Positions 1 through 8,237 of a stretch of 11,777 nucleotides of DNA are shown in pieces; the first letter of the stretch is position 1, and the number at the start of each line of letters is the position of its first letter. The position numbers and the translations under genes are program-made. The notes beneath the pieces were generated by a model, which made no database searches, was not told the origin of the DNA, and was given only the letters and a program-made list of their open reading frames with translations. Origin of the DNA: Euperipatoides rowelli (taxonomy: Eukaryota; Onychophora; Udeonychophora; Euonychophora; Peripatopsidae); NCBI GenBank assembly GCA_003024985.2, contig PXIH01S0015113.1. One strand, written 5' to 3'.

Positions 1-1135
1 GTGAAATGAAAAACAAGGAAGGTTCAAAGTCCAAAATTAAATATGTTGATCTCTGTAAAACATTACAAAAATGCATTGATCAAGAAAACAATTGAGGAAA
101 ATAAAAGTTTGAAGAAAACTAAACAAAATCAAATAATGGCAATAAAAGAAAAAAGATTGTACCATTATTAGAAATAAAGAATTTATTGTCCAAAGAGTTG
201 AAGAATTTTACAAAACACTATATCAATATGGATCAGACAATGCCAACATTAAGAAGAAAGATCTAAAAGAAGACAAGAAATGTTTTGACACACAATGATT
301 GAATTACCATATGTACTCACAGAAGAAGTTAGGCATACAGTGAAACACATGAAGAATGGAAAGACACCATGAGAAAACAACATAACTGATATTATAAAAG
401 CAGGAGGAGATGAACTAGAAAAATATTCTGTATTTTACAGAATGCCTAAAATAAAGAAATATACTATTTGTTTGGAGTAATGTTCTTATAATATTGTTAT
501 ACATGAAAGGAGATAAAGAAGATCTTAAAAATTACAGACCTATAAGTTTGATACCAGTCATATATAAAATTTTCACAAGGTTCTGTAAAATAGATTGCCA
601 AAAGAAATAGTTGAGGCTCAAGTAGAATAACAAAGTGGATTCAGAAGTGGGTTTAGCACCAATAATCCACTGCAAGTAGTAGGAAAACTCATCAAAGATG
701 TAATAACATAAACTTCCCAATGAACATAAGACTTGATGACTATGATAAAGCCATTTATTCAATTTATACTCAATTTGTATTGGATGCCCTAAAGAGACAA
801 TACTTTAATAAAGCCTATATTGATTTGATCAACAATGTTTATAAGAAGGCAATGTCCACACAGAGACTACATAAAGACATCAAGATACAAATCCAAAAAG
901 AAGTTTGTCAAGGTGACACAACCTGTCCAAAGTTATTTGCAGCTAAACTTGAAGATTTCTTTAGAAGTCTATAATGTGAACAAGTGGCACTACAGATAAA
1001 TGGAGCCTATTTGAAACATCTTGTCTTATTTGCATCTAGTCTAGAAGAATAGTAGAAACATATCACTGATCTAAATGAAGTTAGCTCAAAATATATAATA
1101 ATAATGGACAACTTAAAATTAAATGAGATATACAG
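1..1135 (+). pseudogene. RTE-like non-LTR retrotransposon ORF2 fragment (linker and reverse transcriptase), degenerate
   Basis: This is a relic of a LINE ORF2 that would have encoded an endonuclease/reverse transcriptase for target-primed reverse transcription. The endonuclease end lies left of the window. Pieces read in changing frames, in the correct order. First comes a linker with IEENKSLKK and VEEFYKTLYQ (about 90-230). Next is VKHMKNGKTP followed by IIKAGGDELEK (about 340-425). GDKEDLKNYRPISLIPVIYK is at about 510-570. LDDYDKA, with the first palm Asp, is at about 732-751. VCQGDTTCPKLF, equivalent to the GVRQGDTISPKLF block, is at about 903-940. The longest open stretch is 720-974. The usual FADD box is now FASS (1029-1040) and is followed by in-frame stops. 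Similarity fades at about 1135, where the thumb should begin. The wording is closest to RTE-clade ORF2 proteins of invertebrates. That this is a LINE relic is near certain; the clade is less so. Confidence 0.9.
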
Positions 1136-2171
1136 ATTAGATAGATAAAAGTAAAATTTTTATTTTCTTGAATATTGAGGCAGATTTTTGAATAAGTTTA
1201 TTTTTATTACAATTTGGTGATGTTTAAGCAATGTTTATACATACAGATACAATGTAAAATTATTATATAATGTAAATGTAACAGTGGTAAAATTCTTAAA
1301 ATTATTATAGATAATACATCATTTCCCATTTCAAAACTAAAGCTATCAATAAAATTTGTATCAATGCACTTTTTAATTTTATGTGTTAAGCTTATACTAC
1401 AAAGTCAGAGTAAAAAAGAAGTTAAATTCATTCAAAACAGTACCAAAATATATCTTATATTTCAATGAAGAACTTTATTTTAGAACTTTAAACCTTTAAA
1501 CATTTCTAATTCAGTATAGGCAACAACATCAATCATATTAGGCATGCAGTTCATTAGGTTCAAGTATGAAACAAACATTCAATGCTACCATATTGGAATA
1601 AAATAATATTAATCTATACACTGACACTCACAGACAGACATGCTATAGGCTATATAATTACTTAACCATAAAAATCTGTATTTCAATGAATAACAATTAA
1701 AATTTGTTTGCCTCTAATTCAATAGTTCTAATTATATATCAACATCCGCCTATTTAGGTTACATAATTGAGTGTGTAGGATCAAAACTAGCAATCTCCTT
1801 TTTTTTTCAAAATTGTTTTAAGGATTATTATAGTANAGGCTACCAGTATATATAAAGAAAAAAAAAGGGTACCGGTATATAAAAATAATAAAAATGTAGG
1901 GATAAAAATAATAAAATTTAAAAAAAAAATCATAATATAGGCTATATAGCCTAACAATCAATTACAAATTTAAATTTAAAAGATTTCAGGTATTTATTTA
2001 TTTAACTAATACTATAACAATAATTACACAATAATTTAGATAGTTGCCTAGCCCCTAGAGATGTGGCCATTAATCATTACTTAAATAACATTCAAAAAAA
2101 AAAAAAAGAAGTTATAAAGACCTTAATAAGATCTAGTATATATACACACTTAATCAAAAATAATAACTCTA
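1136..2171. other. AT-rich non-coding stretch; part may be the 3' UTR of the antisense LINE
   Basis: No coding similarity is visible on either strand. The stretch has A runs (for example about 1858-1866, 1920-1929 and 2094-2107), a T run at about 1799-1807 and a single N at 1836. The antisense LINE ends its ORF at 2172, so its 3' untranslated region must lie in the upper part of this stretch. The T run near 1800 could be that element's A-rich tail read on the minus strand, but nothing proves it. A short near-repeat of TACCAGTATATATAAA and TACCGGTATATAAAAA lies just right of the N. Confidence 0.5.
1938..1953. repeat. Perfect 16-bp palindrome
   Basis: TAGGCTATATAGCCTA equals its own reverse complement. 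Its left part (TAGGCTATATA) also occurs at 1646-1656. The surroundings are non-coding and AT-rich. No function can be assigned, and short AT-rich palindromes are common in such DNA. Confidence 0.5.
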
Positions 2172-3352
2172 CTACATATTTAATAATTTAACAAAATAAG
2201 GAACAGCCGATGATGCATAGTGATATGTTCTGATGAACAGTACATAATAGCTCCTTGACCCCCTTGTATTAATATCATTAAAGTCACATCTCTTGACAGG
2301 TGCCTTTTCAATTAATTTTTAAAGAAGTCATTAGCAAATTTTCTAGATGCATCATCTCTACGACTTTCCAATGTCTGTAAACCTAGAGACTCTAGAGCAT
2401 GAGTATAATTCTTATTTTGCAAATTCTTATTGTAATTTCTCTATCATATTAATTTGACCAATTGTAAGCGCAGAATTCCAGACAAAACAGACATACTCAA
2501 TACAAGGTCTAATATTATAGGATACATATATTTGTTTAAGGGTTACAATATCAGCCCCAATCTCTTCAATCTATACATAGTGAACAGCCTTTTATGAACT
2601 TTAGTACATATGCTATCAACCAATATATTTTATTTAAATTTATTCTGTACATCAACACCTATTCTAATATCCAGTTCAATATTACTTTTGGAATAATTAT
2701 GTACCATTATACATGTTTTTGTTGTATTTAATATCATACCACAATTCGTAGAATACAATTTTATTATATCCAATGCATTTTGTGTAATATGACCTGTTTC
2801 CTCCTTTGATCCTACACATACTACACTCATATCATCTACAAACTTGTATCTATTTCTTGGGCCAATAGCAATATAGTTTGTTGTAACAGCAAAAATCCGG
2901 CCACTTAAGATGGAACCTTGAGGGATTCCGTTCCCACAATTTTAGATTCCGGTAGCAATATAATCTGCGATCTTTTAGTTAGGAATGAGGTCAGCCAATA
3001 TATACACCCGGAGATGACGACATGTCAACTAATGCCCTGATAAATAAATTATGGTCAATGTAATTAAACGCTTTATTAAAATCCGATATAATTGTGTTGC
3101 CCTATTATTTGGGTTTTCCATCTCATTCAAGACATAATCAATATATTTTACAAGATAATGGCCAGTCGATTTTCCTTTCATTCTCCCAAATTGTTGGGGG
3201 TCAATTAGATTACTAATTTGAGACATCAATAAGGACATTATATATTTTTCACATATTTTAGATATTGCAGATGAAACAGACAAAGGTTTTATTTGGCTAG
3301 GGTCCTTAGTTAGTTTGATCTTAGGTACTGGTATTACAATTATGTTGAACAT
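2172..3352 (-). pseudogene. CR1/Jockey-group LINE reverse transcriptase, 5'-truncated and frameshifted
   Basis: Read on the minus strand, this follows the RT of a CR1/Jockey-superfamily LINE from its start to the end of ORF2. In order: IVIPVPKIKLTKDPSQIKPL (RT block 1, about 3274-3335); DPQQFGRMKGKSTGHYLVKY (about 3150-3210); DFNKAF with the first catalytic Asp (3066-3083); WLTSFLTKRSQ (about 2968-3000); GIPQGSILSG (about 2900-2929); FVDDMS, the intact second catalytic pair (about 2825-2842); NIRPCIEYVCFVWNSALT (about 2466-2520); LESLGLQTLESRRDDASRKF (about 2335-2400); and AVPYFVKLLNM before a stop at 2172-2174. Reading shifts are needed near 3090, 3020, 2945 and 2640, with more between 2450 and 2580. 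A block of about 15 residues after the RT core, normally containing a LGV...W motif, seems deleted. The endonuclease and ORF1 are missing, as expected of a 5'-truncated insertion. It is a dead copy, antisense to the other two LINE fragments. Confidence 0.9.
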
Positions 3353-4018
3353 AATTTATGCTTAAAGAAAATAAACCTTACTTGATGTATGATAAATGAA
3401 AAAGTAAAATATCTGAACTATACTATTATTCAACTTAAATGCAAATGATTGAACTGAATGAACTATGTTATTAATGTTATTCTATAATTAAAATTTTCAC
3501 TTATTGTTTTTACAGATACACCAATGTTGTTATTTATCACTCCTGTGTATCTCTAGCTCTTGATCTATCCTCCAGTTCATATACACTCCTCATTAAATTG
3601 TAATATGTTCTCCCCACTCATGGAAAGTACATTACTTCTTTTTATTAAATTAAACTTTATTTCAGAATCCTTCTCCCCTTTTAATAAAAAAAAAAACATA
3701 TTACAACACTCTGCATATACCATAACAATAATCCCACAACCATATTTTTTCTTTGATTATTCTTTATTAGATAACAATGAGTAGCTTATCATGAAAATTT
3801 GGAAGTCATAATAATATCTCTAGTTTGGATATTTAAAAATTAAAAAAAAAAAGAGAGCCTGGTAAAAATAAAAATAAAATATATAGAAAAATATATGTAC
3901 TGTTTTGAATTGAAATAATGGATGTTTGCATTTATTTCCCTCTTAAGATTAATCTCATTATCCTATTATTATGGTGTTTCTCTACAAAATAAAACTTAAT
4001 TTTCATTTTTTTTTTTAG
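3353..4018. other. Non-coding AT-rich interval
   Basis: No protein similarity is recognised. A 74-codon open frame at 3560-3784 (+) is rich in Ile, Phe, Ser and Leu as expected from AT-rich noise, and it matches nothing known to me. A runs occur at about 3688-3698 and 3841-3851, and a T run ends at 4017. Read from the minus strand, that last run is an A tract downstream of the DBR1 pseudogene, but about 400 bp from its stop, so calling it the retrocopy's tail would be a guess. Confidence 0.5.
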
Positions 4019-4136
4019 TTCATTAATAATTTATTTTATTTCTATCAAAATAGGTAGCATTAATATTGTGCTAGCCTAAGAGGTTACACAATATTTTATT
4101 TTGGTAATAGAAACCATAGAATGAACATATACAAAT
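4019..4136. repeat. Imperfect inverted repeat, possible small MITE-like element
   Basis: The ends are GTTCATT (4019-4025) and AATGAAC (4130-4136), which are exact inverse copies. Inside them the left arm has TTTCTAT..CAAAATA and AATATTGTG (about 4039-4070). The right arm has CACAATATT and TATTTTGGTAATAGAAA (about 4087-4112). The arms pair with gaps around a centre at about 4071-4086. A foldback of about 118 bp with terminal inverted repeats is typical of a miniature DNA transposon, but I see no convincing target-site duplication and no second copy in the window. It could also be an accidental fold of AT-rich DNA. Confidence 0.35.
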
Positions 4137-4423
4137 AAAATTCAAATGAAAAATAAATAATAATTAAATTACTTTTATTTCTATAAATATAATTTACCAG
4201 TCGTGCAGAAATTCAAACTTAAGAAGTCCAAGCATAAATATTATGTTAAAAATGTATACTGAAAACAATAAAGTTTCTTTTATTCCATTTAGAAATAAAT
4301 ATTTTTTTAAAAAAAAATTTATTTAAAAAAAAAATAAAGTAAAATCAAAATAGATTCCAGGAATCCATTAAAAAAAATTTCAATGTTTCACATTTAATTA
4401 GGCTTGATTTCTCCATACAATTC
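4137..4423. other. AT-rich flank 3' of the DBR1 pseudogene
   Basis: On the minus strand this lies just after the DBR1 stop and may hold 3' UTR copied with the mRNA. An AATAAA hexamer on the minus strand lies at about 4318-4323, roughly 100 bp past the stop. It sits among mixed A and T runs (4302-4317 and 4325-4334). No clean A tail or flanking target-site duplication can be defined by eye, so the end of the retrocopy stays open. Confidence 0.4.
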
Positions 4424-5915
4424 TTAGCTATCTTCATCATCATCATCATTTGTTGATGAATAAATATCCTCATTTCATCATTGGAATTTTTTATGTGTTG
4501 TTATTTATTAAGGATTCCTTCTATATCATCACCTACTAATCAATGAACTGATATCTCTTGAAATACTAGCACTAATTGCTTGTTCTATAAAATCAACTAA
4601 AAACTTGGGCTTAATCTCGTCACTCTCTGATGATGATGACGATGACACATGATGATCTACTACCATTAGAATTTTCATCAATGGATGAATTAATTATATC
4701 TTCAGTTTCAGATGACATTAAACCATAATTGGAATTAGAACCAATATTACATGACTGGACAATTTCTTCCATGGATATAATGAAAGTTGTTTAATTTTTT
4801 ATGGGTGTTTGTGTGATGTTAGTTTTAGACTCACCGATATACAATTGGATGAAGCTTTTAATTGGTGATAACCTTTCAATAAGATGTATTTTATTAGGAT
4901 CTGTTAGAGACAGTTTAGAACAAAGTTCAGTATTTGGGGGATTTATGCAGACTTTTATATCACAATTAGTACGGTATCATGTTTAGAAAATATGGGAGCA
5001 AGAGGTTTAAAATTATTGGGTATTTTAAGAGCATTACCAATTGAATTTTTAATTTTATCCATGTCATGATTTTTGACAATAAAGTGGCATTGTTTGTATG
5101 ATCCTGGCCCAGGCATATAATGTATCGATGAAGTAATGTTCAACAAATGATTAGTTGATTTCAAAATAGCAAACCAATCGGCATCATAAATCAATTGGCT
5201 ATCATCTTATATAATATCAATAACTTGAAAAAATTTGCTATTGAATATACTTTTATACAGAACCAGAAATTTAGGTATTTTTAAGTTTATCAGCTGCTGA
5301 TTTTTCATGCTCAAAAATATCAGCAAATTTCACATATAGATGGGCAGCAAACCAATATGAAAGTTGAAAGGTCTACTGCTTATTTTATTGGATTCTGCTT
5401 CTTCATGCAAGAGTTATTTTCTTTTATATAGATTATTTTTATTTTCATAGTGATAAATTACATGTGGTCAATCATGAGAAATTACTATATTCATTGATGG
5501 TGAAATCTGTTTTAATCTAAAATCTTCTAGATTTATGACGTGGTACTGACCATTTACTGCTGTCATCATAAGGAGAATATTCATAATGTTGTCCTTTATA
5601 AATTCCAGATAATCCTACAATTCTTAGTCCATTTACATTCAAAATTCCTGGATATCCAATATCGGCACATTGGGACAAACTAACCCTATAGGTGTTATCT
5701 TCTCTCCTGAATAATATTTATAAAATGTATTCACACATTGAAATTTTGAGGGTACAGCAATTCATTTGAGGTAATTTAATTTCTCATAGCTTTATAATCT
5801 CCACAAGATATAAGTAGGTCTATCTTTATACCTTCCCTTGCTTAAATATGTTCTATAGCATCATAAATCTTATCTTAGCCTTCTCTAGCAACTTAATTTT
5901 TAAAGTTTTTTTCAT
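4424..5915 (-). pseudogene. DBR1: DBR1 (RNA lariat debranching enzyme) retropseudogene
   Basis: DBR1 is the nuclear metallophosphoesterase that cuts the 2'-5' bond of intron lariats after splicing. The minus strand carries its parts in order, in several frames. KIYDAIEHI is at about 5846-5875. GIKIDLLISCGDYKAMRN, with the CGD metal motif, is at about 5782-5840. FYKYYSGEKI is at 5696-5725 and NVNGLRIVGLSGIYKG at 5592-5640. LEDFRLKQISPSMNIVISHD is at about 5470-5535 and YWFAAHLYVKF at about 5325-5360. DADWFAILKSTNHLLNITSS, from the DBR1 C-terminal domain, is at about 5120-5185, followed by the MPGPG turn. INPPNTELCSKL is at about 4920-4955. A Ser/Asp-rich tail ends in DDDDEDS and a stop at 4424-4426. 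The whole length of about 1.5 kb is close to a full coding sequence, and no intron-sized gap breaks it, which suggests a processed copy. Lesions include the lost CAHGEL and GNHE regions, SHDWP with Trp changed to a stop, HLHVKF changed to HLYVKF, further stops and many frameshifts. It cannot encode active enzyme. Confidence 0.88.
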
Positions 5916-6435
5916 ATAATGAAAATAGTACTTTACAATAATAATAACAAAATAAGATTTTCAGTGAAGTCTTTAAATTCAAACAAATGTTTGTTTCCAC
6001 AATGTGGATACATATGAATTATGACAAAATAAACTTTATAATGTTTCCATAAACACAAACAATGGTGTGATNTTATTAACGATTGTTTGTCAATATTTAT
6101 TTTTTGCTATTTAATTTAATTAGTTTATTTTCAAAAGAATATTATTGTGATGGTGAACAGTAAGATTTTGCAGTTGTTGTTTTTATTGTTCTGTAGTATT
6201 AAATAGTTATTTTTTTTAAATATTGTCAACACAATGTTCTGCATTTTTATTAAGTAATGTTTCTGTGTTTTCTAAGAATTTATTTATTTTATTCGGGTTT
6301 TATAATTTAACTATATTATTTATGTATTCCACAGAATATAATGGTTGCAATTATTAAAATTTTGTAATTTATAATTTGCATAATTAAATCAAATAAAATG
6401 AATTATTATTTTATTTTGTAAATATGATGTTTATA
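5916..6435. other. AT-rich non-coding interval with short inverted repeats and one N
   Basis: No coding similarity is seen. AAACAAA and TTTGTTT face each other across two bases at 5981-5996. ACAAACAAT (6055-6063) and ATTGTTTGT (6082-6090) form a 9-bp inverted repeat around the N at 6072. The N may be a contig join or an uncalled base. If the DBR1 copy kept any 5' UTR, it would be in the first few tens of bases here. Confidence 0.45.
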
Positions 6436-6722
6436 TAGCGAAGAAACCATAGATGACATTGCACGAATAAAAATAGGAAGAAAGAACTTCAATAAATTAA
6501 GGTGCATCGCCATTCTGATGACAAGTAAGGCAGAATGGGAAAATGCCTTGGTAAAGATTAATAACAGGAGCACTATTTTATGGAATGAAAAACAAAAACA
6601 TAGGTCATTGGTAACAAATAATATAAATATAACACTTTTATTCTCAAAACCAAAATACAGGTAAACATCATTACAATACCAAACTTTGTGTAGGATTAGA
6701 AGTTAGATTCAGGAAGAAACCA
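6436..6722 (+). other. Possible further LINE-derived sequence, very weak
   Basis: About 6439-6530 (+) can be read in shifting frames as IDDIARIKIGRKNFNKLRCI. This loosely recalls the segment after the RT of several LINEs, where an Arg-Ile helix precedes FxKLR. It lies before, not after, the clearer YLGS block at 6801-6820, so it would be a second fragment if real. The rest of the stretch shows nothing recognisable. Confidence 0.25.
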
Positions 6723-7396
6723 AAACTGTTAAAAACAGAACAAAGTTAGTTAATGCTGATCTAACAAACAATATTTCTTTAAAACAATCTTAATAATAAA
6801 GAATTTAGATATTTGGGCAGCGTGATAATGGAAGATGGAAGAACCACAAAAGAATTCAAAATAAAGATAAGAATGGCAAAATCTACATTTGGGAAACAAA
6901 AAGAACTTCTAAGAAGAGATGTTAAAAAAAATTAAAATTAAAGATATTAAAAATCCTATGTTTAATCAGTTTTCTTATATGGATGCAAGACTTGGACTGT
7001 AACGAAAGACTTGGAAAATAAGATCAATGCTTTTGATATCAGATGTGCAAGAAGAGTGTTGGAAATAAAATAGACACATTTGATCAGAAATGAGGAGGTG
7101 TGAAAAAAGATTGGAAGGTGGTTATAGTCTTTTGGATGAAGTAAGGAGGAGGAAAAGGAAATATGTTGGGCATGTCCCGAGAGGATTTGCAGGGATTAGA
7201 CTAGTAACATCATTTGAGGGATAGACAGAAAGGGAAAAAAGAAGAGGAAGACAAGGACTGGGCTAACATCAGGCAATACTCTTTATTAAAAAGAACTCAA
7301 GATAGAAATCTTTGGCGATTCAAGAGACAACCAAATGATGATGATAATAAACCTCTAATTCAGAGAATGCACAATGATGATGATTATGTGATTTGA
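6723..7396 (+). pseudogene. LINE ORF2 C-terminal fragment (thumb and C-terminal domain), degenerate
   Basis: This is the post-RT end of a non-LTR retrotransposon ORF2. It may begin with TKLVN near 6740. EFRYLGSV is at 6801-6825, followed by EDGRTTKEFKIKIRMAKSTF (about 6831-6890). YGCKTWTVTKDLENKINAFD is at about 6978-7040, RCARRVLEIK at about 7042-7071 and LIRNEEV at 7080-7100. SLLDEVRRRKRKYVGHV is at about 7127-7180 and RRGRQGLG at about 7239-7262. SLLKRTQDRNLWRFKRQP then leads to an Asp-rich end and a stop at about 7394. The order and motifs (YLGS, YGxxTWT, RNEEV, GHV, RGR, final RxxWR) are typical of this domain in RTE- and L2-like elements of invertebrates. Trp codons have become stops, and frames change near 6930, 7100 and 7210. 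It may be the missing end of the RTE-like fragment at 1-1135, or a different family. Confidence 0.85.
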
Positions 7397-7667
7397 TCTT
7401 TATAGCTGATATTTGTGATTGCACTAAAATTTCTAAAATGTTTGTTGTTTTTGCTTTCTTGCTTTGTTTTTCTCTTCCATCTTTAAATTAAATGTACAGT
7501 GTATGTCTTTCTTTTGTAGAGAGATGTTTTTGTTTATTATATTATATTTGCATTGATTTCGTTAAAGATGTTAGGCAGTAAGATTTATAATCAACTTGTT
7601 CCTGCTTTATATCAATTAGAATAATATATTATTTTTGTGGAAATCAGAATTGTTCTTCTTTAATTAA
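7397..7667. other. Non-coding interval after the LINE fragment
   Basis: This T-rich sequence shows no coding similarity. It probably includes the 3' UTR of the preceding LINE, but no A-rich or simple-repeat tail marks the end. The 11-mer GATTTGATCTT occurs at about 7391 and again at about 7789, which may be chance. Confidence 0.4.
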
Positions 7668-7817
7668 ATTTTTGATGACTTTGTTCAGTATTTTTTTTCT
7701 GAAATTCCACAGCTAAACCAAACCATTTTTGTCCCAACATCTGAGGATTCCATTGGAAGCAAGGAGGGGGAAGAGGATTGGTTATGTTTTGATTTGATCT
7801 TCACCGAGTTTTTCTAA
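7668..7817 (+). other. Small coding-like island of unknown identity
   Basis: An open frame of 49 codons begins right after an in-frame stop (7662-7664, with ATT at 7665-7667) and ends at TAA 7815-7817. Its later part is acidic and varied (LNQTIFVPTSEDSIGSKEGE, then EDWLCFDL). That is less AT-driven than the surroundings and looks more like real protein than most noise here. A pyrimidine tract followed by CCACAG at about 7685-7712 resembles a splice acceptor, which would make it a possible last exon. I do not recognise the family. With so short a frame it may be chance. Confidence 0.2.
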
Positions 7818-7957
7818 TTGCTGAAATTATTTATAATTCAACCAAATTTATGTTTAAATGCACTTTTGTTAGTTTGTGATGGGCAAACAAAAAAAAAGGA
7901 GGGGGGAGTAGAGTAGACAGTGAACCGACAACTAGAGCACAAACTCATAGTGATTCA

Positions 7958-8236
7958 GGGAGAATATAGAACATGTAGAATAAATAACATATAATGTATA
8001 ATATAATAGTATTATTGAAAAAGACAATGAATAAAAGATACCCGAAACAATTTAAATATCAAATATTATACTATTATAAAGCTATTTTATTATATTGTAT
8101 TATTTATCAATCTTTATAGAGAGCCAAAAAAAGTCAGAGTCAACCTTGTTACTATAATTAAAATAAGGACTGATATAAAAACTGTAGATACCTATTTATT
8201 TAAAAAATAATAATATCCTATTGCACCATTCTATTT
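7958..8236 (+). repeat. Exact 279-bp direct repeat, copy 1 (ends at an N)
   Basis: Begins GGGAGAATATAGAAC and ends CACCATTCTATTT, directly followed by the N at 8237. By eye every base equals copy 2 at 9772-10050. The sequence is AT-rich and non-coding, with no terminal inverted repeats. Because the identity stops exactly at an N, this is better explained as an unmerged contig overlap than as a transposon or duplication. Confidence 0.95.
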
Positions 8237-8237
8237 N

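Noticed and set aside
532-762. Minus-strand 76-codon frame
   Set aside because: It is the antisense of the RTE-like RT fragment, whose plus-strand reading matches known RT motifs.
3560-3784. Plus-strand 74-codon frame
   Set aside because: Composition is that of AT-rich noise, with no motif or known similarity.
4430-4660. ATC/ATG trinucleotide runs as microsatellites
   Set aside because: On the minus strand they encode the Asp and Ser runs of the DBR1 tail, so the coding origin explains them.
4801-4986. Plus-strand 61-codon frame
   Set aside because: It is the antisense of the DBR1 C-terminal domain (INPPNTELC region), which is read on the minus strand.
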